64,000 nt of DNA from Methylotenera oryzisoli_B (lineage in GTDB: Bacteria; Pseudomonadota; Gammaproteobacteria; Burkholderiales; Methylophilaceae), in NCBI GenBank assembly GCA_965613685.1, contig OZ277031.1:310001-374000 (forward strand), read 5' to 3'. The translations under genes were made by a program, and so were the position numbers. Positions 45,563 to 54,160 of the stretch are shown here, one piece after another. Under the pieces are notes generated by a model. It did no database searches, was not told where the DNA came from, and saw only the letters and a program-made list of their open reading frames with translations. Every line of letters starts with the position of its first letter. Position 1 is the stretch's first letter.

Positions 45563-45886
45563 TTACAGGCTCTTAATGGTGCCTTTGGGTAGGGCGCTTT
45601 GCACGGCTTGTTTTTGCACGGTAATTTCCGTGTTAGGGGCAATCTCAACGCTGACAAAGGTGTCGCTGACTTTGCTGATTTTGCCGACGATGCCACCGCT
45701 GGTGATCACTTCGTCGCCTTTTTGTAGGGCGGCGATCATGGCGCGCTGCTCTTTAGCGGCTTTCATTTGCGGGCGGATGATCATGAAGAAAAATAAAACA
45801 AAAATGACGATGAGTGGCAAAAAGCTCATTAATTCGTTGCTGCCAGTGGCGCCTGCTGCGTATGCATTGGAAATAAACACGTTCAT
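45563..45886 (-). CDS. yajC: preprotein translocase subunit YajC
   Basis: Small single-span membrane protein that associates with SecDF. 107 residues. The hydrophobic segment (about 20-40, LIVIFVLFFFMIIRPQMK) and the following KGDEVITSGGIVGKISKVSD (about 56-75) with VQKQAVQSALPKGTIKSL at the end match the family. It is 44 bp upstream of secD and 83 bp downstream of tgt. Confidence 0.96.
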   Translation of the reverse strand: MNVFISNAYAAGATGSNELMSFLPLIVIFVLFFFMIIRPQMKAAKEQRAMIAALQKGDEVITSGGIVGKISKVSDTFVSVEIAPNTEITVQKQAVQSALPKGTIKSL

Positions 45887-45969
45887 TACCTCATTGATAA
45901 ATTGCTAGGGTTAGTAAAAATAAGCTGCCGATTTTAGCACAGACTAGCGCTAAATGCTGGCATGGCGTC

Positions 45970-47073
45970 TTAGGATATAGCCCCGCGTTTGGCAGCAAAC
46001 TCAAGCTTAAACGCTTCAAATTCGCCAGCTTCTATGGCGCTGCGCATACCGGCCATCAAGACTTGGTAGTAGTGCAAATTGTGTATGGTGTTTAGGCGTG
46101 AGCCTAAAATTTCCCCGACTTTGTGTAAGTGGTGCAAATAAGCCCGGCTAAAATTTTGGCAGGTGTAACAGGCGCAATCGGCATCTAAGGGTTGGGTATC
46201 GCTCTTGTAGCCGGCATTTTTTATTTTAATGTCGCCGTATTGGGTGAACAGCCAACCGTTGCGTGCATTGCGGGTGGGCATCACGCAGTCAAACATGTCT
46301 ACGCCTTGACTTACCGCCGCCACCAAGTCTTCTGGCGTACCAACGCCCATCAAATAGCGTGGTTTGTTAGCCGGCATTTTAGGCGCGGTGTGTGCCAAGA
46401 TGCGCAACATGTCCTCTTTAGGCTCGCCCACCGATAAGCCGCCTATGGCATAGCCGTCAAAGCCGATGTCCACTAAACCGGCCAAGGACACGTCACGCAA
46501 GTCTTCGTGCATGCCGCCTTGTATGATGCCAAACAGCGCATTGCTGTTGCCTTGGTGGGCGGCTTTGCTGCGCTTGGCCCAGCGCAATGACAACTGCATG
46601 GATTCGTCGGCTTGCTTGACGGTGGCGGGGTAGGGCGTGCATTCGTCAAAAATCATGACGATGTCGGAATTCAATACTTTTTGTATGCGCATGGATTCTT
46701 CTGGCGTTAAAAAGCAGCTGTCGCCATTGATGGGCGAGCGAAACTTCACCCCTTCCTCACTGATTTTGCGTAAAGCGCCCAAGCTCCATACTTGAAAGCC
46801 GCCGGAGTCAGTCAGTATAGGGCCGTCCCAGCCCATGAATTGATGCAAGCCGCCGTGTGCGGCGATGACATCCAGCCCTGGGCGTAACCACAAGTGAAAA
46901 GTGTTGCCCAACACTATGTGTGCGTCTATTTCTTTTAACTCTAATGGCGACATGGCTTTAACCGTGCCGTAGGTGCCAACTGGCATGAAAGCAGGCGTTT
47001 GCACATCGCCGTGGGCTAAGCTGACGGTGCCGCGTCTAGCCAGGCCGTCTTGTTTGTGTAGGGTAAATTGCAT
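45970..47073 (-). CDS. tgt: queuine tRNA-ribosyltransferase
   Basis: Exchanges guanine 34 for preQ1 in tRNAs with GUN anticodons. 367 residues. GNTFHLWLRPG (about 56-66), TDSGGFQVWSLG with the nucleophile-region Asp (about 88-99), GGLSVGEPKEDM (about 216-227), the preQ1/tRNA-binding DCVMPTRNARNG (about 263-274) and the zinc site ADCACYTCQNFSRAYLHHL (about 299-317) are intact. Gene order with yajC-secDF is the classical one; queA is not found upstream, where pssA diverges. Confidence 0.97.
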   Translation of the reverse strand: MQFTLHKQDGLARRGTVSLAHGDVQTPAFMPVGTYGTVKAMSPLELKEIDAHIVLGNTFHLWLRPGLDVIAAHGGLHQFMGWDGPILTDSGGFQVWSLGALRKISEEGVKFRSPINGDSCFLTPEESMRIQKVLNSDIVMIFDECTPYPATVKQADESMQLSLRWAKRSKAAHQGNSNALFGIIQGGMHEDLRDVSLAGLVDIGFDGYAIGGLSVGEPKEDMLRILAHTAPKMPANKPRYLMGVGTPEDLVAAVSQGVDMFDCVMPTRNARNGWLFTQYGDIKIKNAGYKSDTQPLDADCACYTCQNFSRAYLHHLHKVGEILGSRLNTIHNLHYYQVLMAGMRSAIEAGEFEAFKLEFAAKRGAIS

Positions 47074-47224
47074 GGTGTCAGTGTGTTGCGATTAAATGGC
47101 TAACATGGGTTTAGTTTCAGGGCGGGATAGTATCACAAGGCGACCCCTAACTCATGGTTTGCATGCACGCAAGTGACGTTGTTCAAGCATAAAAATCAGC
47201 AACCTGTTTTATCAAGTCAGGGTT

Positions 47225-47233
47225 TGCTATACT
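47225..47233 (+). promoter_or_regulatory. extended -10 element upstream of pssA
   Basis: TTGCTATACT contains TGC immediately before TATACT (47228-47233), an extended -10 arrangement, 32 bp upstream of the pssA ATG. The -35 region is not consensus. It supports starting pssA at 47266 rather than at the upstream GTG 47173. Confidence 0.5.
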
Positions 47234-47265
47234 TGAATTCTATTTTAACCACAGGGTCACCCTGC

Positions 47266-48063
47266 ATGACGGATGTTAACGAGTCAATTAAACCAGTAGA
47301 AAAGCCTAAGCGACGCGCTGTCGGTGGGCAAAGCTTGGGCGCGCGCGGCATTTATTTGTTACCGAATTTATTCACCTCCGCCGCCCTATTTGCAGGCTTT
47401 TTTGCCATCGTGCAAGCGATGAATGGCCATTTTGAACAAGCCGCCATGGCCATTTTTATTGCCATGGTATTAGACGGTTTGGATGGCCGCGTGGCCCGCA
47501 TGACCAACACGCAAAGTGCCTTTGGCGCCGAGTACGACAGCTTGTCCGACATGGTGTCGTTTGGCGTGGCGCCGGCGCTCATTCTCTATGTCTGGGCCTT
47601 GAAGCCCTTGGGTAAATTAGGCTGGTTGGCGGCTTTCTTGTATTGCGCCTGCGCTGCTTTGCGCTTGGCCAGATTTAACACCAAATTGGACGACGATTAC
47701 CAAGATAAACGTTATTTCCAAGGCTTGCCTAGCCCAGGTGCCGCTGCTTTATTAGCGGGCTTTGTTTGGGTTTCATACGAATACGGGGTCAGTGGCCGCG
47801 ACGTGTTCTTTGGTATCTTGCAATGGAAATGGATGGCATGGGGCTTAACTGTTTTTGCTGGTGCGTCCATGGTCACCGATTTGCGCTATTACAGTGGTAA
47901 AGACATCAACCTCAAACGCAGCGTACCGTTTTTTGTGATTTTGGCCATCATGCTGTTGATGGTCTTGGTATCCTACAGCCCACCGGAAGTGTTGTTTTTT
48001 CTGATGGCGGCCTACGCGCTGTCCGGCTACCTGCTTTGGTTGCGCGATAAGCTAAAAAAATAG
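47266..48063 (+). CDS. pssA: CDP-diacylglycerol--serine O-phosphatidyltransferase
   Basis: Membrane enzyme that makes phosphatidylserine from CDP-diacylglycerol and serine. 265 residues from ATG 47266; the frame is open back to a GTG at 47173, but that would include the probable promoter. CDP-alcohol phosphotransferase motif: DGLDGRVAR then FGAEYDSLSD, with the conserved Asp residues and GxxxD spacing. About eight hydrophobic spans follow or flank it. This is the PssA type II form (as in Bacillus and many betaproteobacteria). It is commonly followed by leuA, as here. Confidence 0.93.
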   Translation: MTDVNESIKPVEKPKRRAVGGQSLGARGIYLLPNLFTSAALFAGFFAIVQAMNGHFEQAAMAIFIAMVLDGLDGRVARMTNTQSAFGAEYDSLSDMVSFGVAPALILYVWALKPLGKLGWLAAFLYCACAALRLARFNTKLDDDYQDKRYFQGLPSPGAAALLAGFVWVSYEYGVSGRDVFFGILQWKWMAWGLTVFAGASMVTDLRYYSGKDINLKRSVPFFVILAIMLLMVLVSYSPPEVLFFLMAAYALSGYLLWLRDKLKK

Positions 48064-48100
48064 GCTTATGCATGCAAGGCTGAGGCGGCCATTTTTTTAC

Positions 48101-48129
48101 TTGCGAAACCGACTAAAACCCACTATATT
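48101..48129 (+). promoter_or_regulatory. sigma70 promoter of the leuA leader
   Basis: TTGCGA (48101-48106), a 17-bp spacer and TATATT (48124-48129). Expected start about 48136, giving a leuA leader of about 270 nt. The start lies only ~3 nt before the ATG of a 39-codon ORF. Confidence 0.6.
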
Positions 48130-48138
48130 TCTACCACT

Positions 48139-48258
48139 ATGTTGAATATCTCCATTTCAAACACCGCATTTTTTCTGGCTTTATTGACCAGTGCTTTGCT
48201 ATTGCGCAAATTAGCCGCCTTGCGCGCTGCTAGTTTACGCACGCAAAAACTGCGCTAG
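48139..48258 (+). CDS. Leu-rich 39-aa ORF upstream of leuA (leader peptide or small membrane protein)
   Basis: ATG at 48139, TAG at 48256-48258. Eleven of 39 residues are Leu, including SALLLRKLAAL with TTG-CTA-TTG in a row; the C-terminus is basic (RAASLRTQKLR). It lies right behind a good promoter and 148 bp before leuA, so a leucine leader peptide is one reading. However, there is no Shine-Dalgarno (initiation would be leaderless) and no poly-T attenuator before leuA. A single-span small membrane protein, or chance, are the alternatives. Confidence 0.4.
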   Translation: MLNISISNTAFFLALLTSALLLRKLAALRAASLRTQKLR

Positions 48259-48300
48259 CGCGCAAACTAAACCTCCCCAAACTACCGTTAATGTCTGTGT

Positions 48301-48349
48301 CTTGCATGATAAAAATGCAAGCAGGTGCTATTATTTGAGCTCATGCAAG
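48301..48349 (+). promoter_or_regulatory. mutually exclusive pairing segments in the leuA leader
   Basis: CTTGCAT (48301-48307) can pair perfectly with ATGCAAG at 48315-48321 or with a second ATGCAAG at 48343-48349, so two alternative hairpins exclude each other. They lie between the Leu-rich ORF and leuA. No T-run follows, so if regulatory this would act on translation, RNA stability or rho rather than as an intrinsic attenuator. Confidence 0.35.
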
Positions 48350-48406
48350 TGGGCGTCAACGTAGCGAAATTTAGTGAAGAAAAAACCAAAAAATTAGGAA
48401 ACTGTG

Positions 48407-49960
48407 ATGAAACAGGGTAACAAGCAAGCCGATCAAATTATTATTTTTGACACCACTTTGCGCGATGGCGAACAAAGCCCCGGTGCGGCGATGACCAAAG
48501 AAGAGAAAATTCGCATCGCTAGGCAATTAGAAAAATTGGGCGTGAACGTCATTGAGGCGGGTTTTGCCGCCGCCAGCCCAGGCGATTTTGAGGCCATTTC
48601 TGAAATCGCCAAAATCATTAAGCAGTCCACTGTTTGTTCGCTAGCCCGTGCCAGCGAGAATGACGTGCGTCGGGCCGGTGAAGCAATTAAGCATGCCGCC
48701 AGTGGCCGCATACACACGTTTATCGCGACCAGCAAAATTCACATGGAAAACAAATTGCGCATGAGCGAAGACCAAGTGGTTGAGCGTGCCGTGCAAGCGG
48801 TGAAATGGGCCTTGGAATACACCAAAGACGTGGAGTTTTCTGCAGAAGACGCGGTGCGTTCGGACATGGACTTTTTGGTGCGGGTGTTTGATGCGGTGAT
48901 CGCGGCTGGTGCTACCACCATTAACGTACCCGACACGGTTGGTTACTCTATCCCGGCACCTTGGGGCGAGCGCATGCGCGATTTAATTGCACGCGTGAAA
49001 GACAGCGACAAAGTGGTCTGGTCTACCCATTGCCATAACGATTTGGGCATGGCCGTGGCCAACTCCTTGGCTGCCGTTATGGGTGGCGCGCGACAAGTGG
49101 AATGCACCATCAACGGCTTAGGCGAACGCGCCGGCAACGCCAGTTTGGAAGAAGTGGTGATGGCTTTGCGCACGCGTCGCGATGTGTTTCACCTTGAGAC
49201 CAGCATTGATGCCACGCAAATCGTGCCTACCAGTAAATTGGTGTCCACCATCACCGGCTACCCGGTGCAACCGAATAAAGCCATTGTCGGTGCCAATGCC
49301 TTTTCGCATGAATCCGGCATACACCAAGACGGCGTGCTTAAACACCGCGAAACCTATGAAATCATGCGTGCCGAAGACGTGGGCTGGGGCGCCAACAAAT
49401 TAACTTTGGGCAAATTGTCTGGGCGCAATGCGTTTAGAACGCGTTTAAAAGAATTGGGCATAGAGTTGGCCACGGAAGATTTGTTGAACGCCGCGTTTGC
49501 CCGCTTTAAAGATTTGGCCGATAAAAAATCGGAAATTTTTGATGAGGATTTGCACGCTTTGGTCAGCGATGAATTCTTATCTGTGGCCACCGAGCATTTT
49601 AAATTGGTCTACTTGCAAGTGGCATCGGTGACCGGTGAAGTGCCGCATGCCAGCATCACCTTGTCCGAAAATGGCCAAGAAAAACGTGCCGAAGCCAGTG
49701 GCGGTGGTCCAGTGGATGCAGCGTTTAAAGCCATAGAAAGCATTGCCAACAGTGCCGCCGAATTGCAGTTGTATTCGGTTAACAACATTACCAGTGGCAC
49801 CGATGCGCAAGGTGAAGTGACGGTACGCTTATCGAAAGGCGGCCGCATCGTTAATGGACAAGGTGCCGACACCGACATTGTGGTGGCCTCAGTAAAAGCG
49901 TATTTAAATGCGCTGAATAAAATTCAGTCCAAATCGGAGCGGGCTCACCCGCAGGTTTAG
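48407..49960 (+). CDS. leuA: 2-isopropylmalate synthase
   Basis: First committed enzyme of leucine synthesis: acetyl-CoA plus ketoisovalerate to 2-isopropylmalate. 517 residues. The start is ATG 48407 with AGGA 7 nt upstream; GTG 48404 is an alternative. IIIFDTTLRDGEQSPGAAMT (about 11-30), STHCHNDLGMAVANS (about 203-217, metal His pair), NGLGERAGNASLEEV (about 235-249) and HESGIHQDGVLKH (about 305-317) form the active site. The C-terminal regulatory domain for leucine feedback (about 390-510) is complete. A hairpin follows the stop. Confidence 0.96.
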   Translation: MKQGNKQADQIIIFDTTLRDGEQSPGAAMTKEEKIRIARQLEKLGVNVIEAGFAAASPGDFEAISEIAKIIKQSTVCSLARASENDVRRAGEAIKHAASGRIHTFIATSKIHMENKLRMSEDQVVERAVQAVKWALEYTKDVEFSAEDAVRSDMDFLVRVFDAVIAAGATTINVPDTVGYSIPAPWGERMRDLIARVKDSDKVVWSTHCHNDLGMAVANSLAAVMGGARQVECTINGLGERAGNASLEEVVMALRTRRDVFHLETSIDATQIVPTSKLVSTITGYPVQPNKAIVGANAFSHESGIHQDGVLKHRETYEIMRAEDVGWGANKLTLGKLSGRNAFRTRLKELGIELATEDLLNAAFARFKDLADKKSEIFDEDLHALVSDEFLSVATEHFKLVYLQVASVTGEVPHASITLSENGQEKRAEASGGGPVDAAFKAIESIANSAAELQLYSVNNITSGTDAQGEVTVRLSKGGRIVNGQGADTDIVVASVKAYLNALNKIQSKSERAHPQV

Positions 49961-49962
49961 CT

Positions 49963-49992
49963 TGCCAGCAGCGAGGCTATCTCGCGCTGGCA
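49963..49992 (+). terminator. strong hairpin after leuA
   Basis: TGCCAGC-A-GCGAG / CTCGC-GCTGGCA: twelve pairs with one bulged A and a 5-base loop, 2 bp after the leuA stop. There is no T-run, so it is either a rho-assisted end or an mRNA-stabilising structure. Confidence 0.6.
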
Positions 49993-50008
49993 GTGAACGC
50001 CTTTACGC

Positions 50009-50884
50009 ATGCACATTAAACAACAAACCCTGCTAATAGGCTTGTGCCTGTTTTGTACCTATTTCATATGGGGTTCCACTTACCTGGCTATCCGCTTTGG
50101 CATAGAAAGCTTCCCACCGTTTCTCATGGCGGGCATACGCTTTACCGTGGCGGGCTTAATTTTGTTCGCGCTCATGCGCTACCTAGGCGCACCCAATCCG
50201 AATCGTCAGCAATGGTTAGGCGCCGGTGTCGTCGGCTTGTTGTTACCGGCATTGGGCAATGGCACCGTGTGCTACGTGCAGCAAACGGTGTCGTCCAGTG
50301 TGGCGGCCTTGGCCATTGCCACGGCGCCGATTTGGATGGCTATTTTTTCCTCTATATGGGGGCACAAAATCACCGCTAGAGAATGGCTAGGCGTAGCCGT
50401 GGGTTTGCTCGGCATAGGCTTGTTGAATTTGGGTGGCAGTTTGCACGGCAATTTGGCTGGCGCGCTCTTGTTGATTTTTGCTGCCGCTACTTGGTCGTTT
50501 GGATCGGTATGGAGCAAGCGCTTGGCGATGCCGGACGGCTTCATGGCCAGTGCTGTGCAAATGTTGGTCGGCGGCCTAGCTTTGCTGCTAATCAGTAGCC
50601 TGCAAGGCGAAAGCTGGCCACAGCAAATCAGCCACAAATCCTGGGCGGCCATGGTTTTTTTGGTGGTATTGGGCTCCTTGGTGGCGTACAGCGCCTACCA
50701 ATATTTACTTAATACCGTGCGACCTTTAGTGGCCAGCAGCAACACCTTTATCAACCCGATAGTCGCGTTTGTGTTGGGCATGGTGTTTGCCAACGAGCAC
50801 GTTACCGGCATGGAAGTCACGGCCTTGGCGGTGATATTGATAGGCGTATTTTTAGTGCTATCCAACCCGAATAAAGAATTATAA
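50009..50884 (+). CDS. EamA-family (DMT) transporter
   Basis: 291-residue inner-membrane permease with ten hydrophobic spans arranged as two EamA repeats (about 10-140 and 150-285). YFIWGSTYLAIRFGIESFPP (about 19-38) is the typical first-helix pattern of the YedA/RhaT-like subgroup, and LAGALLLIFAAATWSFGSVWS starts the second repeat. Relatives export amino acids or metabolites; placement next to leuA gives no firm clue. The start ATG has no strong Shine-Dalgarno. Confidence 0.87.
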   Translation: MHIKQQTLLIGLCLFCTYFIWGSTYLAIRFGIESFPPFLMAGIRFTVAGLILFALMRYLGAPNPNRQQWLGAGVVGLLLPALGNGTVCYVQQTVSSSVAALAIATAPIWMAIFSSIWGHKITAREWLGVAVGLLGIGLLNLGGSLHGNLAGALLLIFAAATWSFGSVWSKRLAMPDGFMASAVQMLVGGLALLLISSLQGESWPQQISHKSWAAMVFLVVLGSLVAYSAYQYLLNTVRPLVASSNTFINPIVAFVLGMVFANEHVTGMEVTALAVILIGVFLVLSNPNKEL

Positions 50885-50907
50885 ATTTAACCGTAAAGAC
50901 AATTGCA

Positions 50908-51576
50908 ATGAAACAAAACTTGGCCTTGTTTGATTTAGATAACACCTTGCTGGCTGGCGACAGCGATTACAACTGGAGCTTGTTTTTAATTAAGCAGGGC
51001 TTGTTGGATGAAAAAACCCACCACGAACGCAACGAGCAGTTTTACTTGGATTACAAAAACGGCAACTTGGACATCTACAAGTTTTTAGCCTTCCAATTAA
51101 AACCCTTGTCGGAACACAGCGTGGCCGATTTAAACGCCTTGCATGCTAAGTACATGGACAGCGTGATACGGCCCATGATGACGAAAAAAGCCCAGGACTT
51201 GGTTAATCAACATAAAGCCCAAGGCGATTTGTGTTTGGTCATTACCGCCACCAACAGCTTTGTCACCAAGCCGATTGCGCAAGCTTACGGTATAGCGCAT
51301 TTGATTGGTACCGATCCGGAAATGGTCAATGGCGCATACACCGGTGGCGTGGCCGGGGTGCCGAGTTTTCAAGAAGGCAAGGTAACGCGCTTAAAGCTAT
51401 GGTTGGCCGAGCGTGGTCAGGTGTTGGCGGATTTTGAGCAGAGTTATTTTTACAGCGATTCGCACAATGACTTGCCCTTGATGAAGCTGGTGACCCACCC
51501 GGTGGCAGTGGATGCCGATGCCAAGCTGACGGACTACGCGCAGCAACACGGTTGGCCGCACATCAGCTTGCGCTAG
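50908..51576 (+). CDS. HAD-IB family phosphatase
   Basis: 222-residue haloacid-dehalogenase-like hydrolase. Motif I is LFDLDNTLLAGDSD (about 7-20; nucleophile DLD), motif II is LVITATNSFVTKPIA (about 110-124), and motif III/IV is YFYSDSHNDLPLMKLV (about 173-188). The cap is the small helical C1 type, as in SerB-like and phosphatidylglycerophosphatase C-like HAD-IB enzymes; histidinol-phosphatase is another possibility in betaproteobacteria. Substrate not assigned. Twenty-three bp after the transporter gene. Confidence 0.87.
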   Translation: MKQNLALFDLDNTLLAGDSDYNWSLFLIKQGLLDEKTHHERNEQFYLDYKNGNLDIYKFLAFQLKPLSEHSVADLNALHAKYMDSVIRPMMTKKAQDLVNQHKAQGDLCLVITATNSFVTKPIAQAYGIAHLIGTDPEMVNGAYTGGVAGVPSFQEGKVTRLKLWLAERGQVLADFEQSYFYSDSHNDLPLMKLVTHPVAVDADAKLTDYAQQHGWPHISLR

Positions 51577-51579
51577 GTT

Positions 51580-52398
51580 TTAGCGGCCTAGCAATACTTG
51601 CAGTATGAATTTGCTGCCTAGGTAGGCCAGCAGCAACAGTGCAAAGCCAGCCAAGGTCCAGCGTATGGCTTTCATGCCGCGCCAGCCGTAGCGAACGCGG
51701 CCAAATAATAAGGCGGCGTAGATGACCCAGCTGGCAATGGAAAACACCGCCTTGTGATTGAATTGCAAGGGCTGGCCAAAAATTTCTTCAGAAAATAGCA
51801 TGCCGCTCAACAGCGTGATGGTCAGTAAAACAAAGCCCATGCTGATGATTTGAAATAACAAGGCTTCCATCACCATTAAGGGTGGAAAATTAGGCAGGCA
51901 CAGCAAGTTGGCTTTATTGTGCAGGCTGCGTTCCGCAAATAGCATGAGCAGGGCGTGCAAAGTGGCGAAGGTGAATAAGCTGTAAGCGAGCAAGGCGATG
52001 GCTATGTGCGCTAAAAATAAAGCCGATTCGCCGTTAGGGTAGGTGTGGTCTGCCACCATGTAAGCCGGCAACACGGCAAACACCGCGGCTTGCGGCAAAA
52101 TAAAGGCTTGCAAGCCGGCTAAATTGTGTTTGCGATCGGCCCAGCCGTAGATCAATACGGTTAACCAAGCAATCAAAGATAAGACATTAAAAAAGCCCAA
52201 ATTTAGGCCGTGGGAAAAGGTCACTTGGTATAACAGCCAGGCGTGTATCAGCAAACCCAAGGCCAGCAGGCCGGAGCGCAAACTGGCGCTGGATTGGGCT
52301 AACAAGGGTTGAGCGCTGACCCGAAAGTTGCTGGCCACCGCTAGGTAGATCAGCACTAAGGCTAAATAGGGCAGGCATTTTTGTAGGAGTTCAGTCAT
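51580..52398 (-). CDS. ypjD: CcsA-like inner-membrane protein YpjD
   Basis: 272-residue eight-span membrane protein of the cytochrome c assembly (CcsA/CcmC-related) family. LLALGLLIHAWLLYQVTF near 40-57 and HIAIALLAYSLFTFATLHAL near 130-149 carry the His residues that could handle haem; there is no WWD tryptophan motif, so a haem-delivery role is not assured. ATG 52398 was preferred to an upstream TTG. It diverges from ffh, a neighbourhood conserved across beta- and gammaproteobacteria. Confidence 0.88.
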   Translation of the reverse strand: MTELLQKCLPYLALVLIYLAVASNFRVSAQPLLAQSSASLRSGLLALGLLIHAWLLYQVTFSHGLNLGFFNVLSLIAWLTVLIYGWADRKHNLAGLQAFILPQAAVFAVLPAYMVADHTYPNGESALFLAHIAIALLAYSLFTFATLHALLMLFAERSLHNKANLLCLPNFPPLMVMEALLFQIISMGFVLLTITLLSGMLFSEEIFGQPLQFNHKAVFSIASWVIYAALLFGRVRYGWRGMKAIRWTLAGFALLLLAYLGSKFILQVLLGR

Positions 52399-52479
52399 AA
52401 CGTAATTATGGCGCAAATATGCGGTAAATATAATAGCTTGATGTAAAATCGCAAACTAAATGACTTGTAAGAGTAGACC

Positions 52480-53844
52480 ATGCTAGAAAACTTGACCGAC
52501 CGCCTGCAGGGCGTCATTAAAAACTTACGTGGCCAAGCCAGGCTAAGCGAAGAAAACATCAGCGACGCCATGCGTGAAGTGCGCATGGCCTTGCTAGAAG
52601 CCGACGTGGCCTTGCCGGTGGTGAAAGACTTCATCGCCCAAGTTAAGCAGCGTGCGCAAGGCCAAGAAGTGCTGCAAAGCCTCACGCCTGGTCAAGCCGT
52701 CATACAAGTGGTGCACGATGAATTGACCGCCTTGATGGGCAAGGCTAACGTGGCTTTGAACTTAGCCGCGGTGCCGCCCGCTATTATTTTAATGGCCGGT
52801 TTACAAGGTTCGGGTAAAACCACCACCTCCGCTAAATTAGCTAAATTACTAAAAGAGCAGAAAAAGAAAGTCTTACTGGCCAGTGCCGACGTCTACAGAC
52901 CGGCGGCGATTGCCCAATTAAAAACCTTGGCCCAGCAATTGGACGTGGAATGCTTTGACAGCAACGCCAGCCAAAAACCGCTGGACATTGCCAACGCCAC
53001 CTTGGATTTTGCGAAGCGCGGTTATTACGACGTGGTCATCTTTGATACGGCCGGCCGTTTAGGCATCGATGAAGCGATGATGGCTGAAATTCAAGCCCTG
53101 CACGCACTGCTCAAACCGGTTGAAACCCTGTTCGTGGTCGATGCCATGCAAGGCCAAGACGCGGTCAACACCGCTAAGGCTTTCGGCGACGCCTTGCCTT
53201 TAACCGGCGTGGTCCTGACAAAATTAGACGGCGATTCTCGCGGTGGGGCGGCCTTATCGGTGCGCCACATTACCGGCAAGCCGATTAAATTCATCGGCGT
53301 CAGTGAAAAAGTAGACGGCCTCGAGCCTTTCCATCCTGAGCGCATGGCCTCGCGCATCTTAGGCATGGGCGACGTGCTGAGCTTGATCGAGCAAGCGCAT
53401 AAAAATGTTGACTTAGCCGAAGCACAAAAGCTGGCAGATAAAGTTAAAGCCGGTAAAAACTTTGACCTAGACGATTTTAAAATGCAGATGTCGCAAATGC
53501 GCAAAATGGGCGGCATGGGCGCCTTGATGGATAAGATGCCTAGCCAAATGGCCGGCATGGCCGCTAAGATGGACCCCAACGATGCCGACAAAGCGGTGCG
53601 CCGTATAGAAGGCATCATCAATAGCATGACACCCTTAGAGCGCCGCAAACCCGAGCTGATTAAAGCCACGCGCAAAAAACGCATAGCCGATGGCAGTGGC
53701 GTGCAAGTGCAAGAGGTGAACCGCTTGCTTAAGCAGTTTGAAGAAACGCAAAAAATGATGAAAATGTTTGCCAAAGGCGGCATGGCCAAAATGATGCGCA
53801 GCATGGGTAGCCTAATGGGCGGTAAAATGCCGGGCATGCGCTAA
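52480..53844 (+). CDS. ffh: signal recognition particle protein Ffh
   Basis: GTPase subunit of the signal recognition particle, which targets membrane proteins to FtsY and SecYEG. 454 residues. N domain (about 1-85), G domain with MAGLQGSGKTTTSAKLAKLL (about 104-123), DVYRPAAIAQL, DTAGRLGID and TKLDGDSRGGAAL (about 246-258), and the methionine-rich M domain (about 330-450) that binds signal peptides and 4.5S RNA. A TATAAT (52429-52434) lies about 46 bp upstream of the ATG. The 4.5S RNA gene is not found in this window. Confidence 0.97.
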   Translation: MLENLTDRLQGVIKNLRGQARLSEENISDAMREVRMALLEADVALPVVKDFIAQVKQRAQGQEVLQSLTPGQAVIQVVHDELTALMGKANVALNLAAVPPAIILMAGLQGSGKTTTSAKLAKLLKEQKKKVLLASADVYRPAAIAQLKTLAQQLDVECFDSNASQKPLDIANATLDFAKRGYYDVVIFDTAGRLGIDEAMMAEIQALHALLKPVETLFVVDAMQGQDAVNTAKAFGDALPLTGVVLTKLDGDSRGGAALSVRHITGKPIKFIGVSEKVDGLEPFHPERMASRILGMGDVLSLIEQAHKNVDLAEAQKLADKVKAGKNFDLDDFKMQMSQMRKMGGMGALMDKMPSQMAGMAAKMDPNDADKAVRRIEGIINSMTPLERRKPELIKATRKKRIADGSGVQVQEVNRLLKQFEETQKMMKMFAKGGMAKMMRSMGSLMGGKMPGMR

Positions 53845-53941
53845 GCAGAAGAAGATGCGTGGACGTATGACGGTTATCTAACTAGCGCGTTTAGTTCCCG
53901 CAGTTAGCTTAGAAAAACTTTATTTATTTCTTAGTTATCCG

Positions 53942-53970
53942 TTGACCTATGTTGCAGTTTCTAGCATAAT
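53942..53970 (+). promoter_or_regulatory. sigma70 promoter of tRNA-Lys
   Basis: TTGACC (53942-53947), a 17-bp spacer and CATAAT (53965-53970), followed by a GC-rich discriminator TGCGCCC, the pattern of stringently controlled stable-RNA promoters. The predicted start is about 66 nt upstream of the mature tRNA 5' end. Confidence 0.8.
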
Positions 53971-54042
53971 TGCGCCCTTTCGTGAGTGATGCAAATCAGT
54001 TGCTGAAATAAATAAGTAAAGAAATACCCATTACTTTAAATG

Positions 54043-54117
54043 GGGCGTTAGCTCAGCTGGTAGAGCAGCGGACTTTTAATCCGTTTGTCGTGGGTTCGAT
54101 CCCCGCACGCCCTACCA
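54043..54117 (+). tRNA. tRNA-Lys (UUU)
   Basis: Complete cloverleaf of 75 nt with encoded CCA: acceptor GGGGCGT / ACGCCCT (G1-U72 wobble), D arm GCTC / GAGC, anticodon arm GCGGA-CTTTTAA-TCCGT giving anticodon UUU, and T arm GTGGG-TTCGATC-CCCGC. It has its own promoter and terminator. It sits at the left end of an A/T-rich accessory stretch that contains decayed tRNA-like fragments, so it is a plausible past integration site. Confidence 0.97.
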
Positions 54118-54126
54118 ATACTCAAG

Positions 54127-54160
54127 CGGCTTCTAGGGCATATACCTTAGGAGCCGTTTT
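54127..54160 (+). terminator. terminator of tRNA-Lys
   Basis: CGGCTTCTAGG (54127-54137) and CCTTAGGAGCCG (54145-54156) pair with one G-T and one bulge, followed by TTTT. It begins 10 bp after the tRNA. Confidence 0.8.

Noticed and set aside
48064..48406. Classical transcription attenuator for leuA
   Set aside because: There is a Leu-rich ORF and alternative pairing, but no terminator hairpin with a T-run ahead of leuA.
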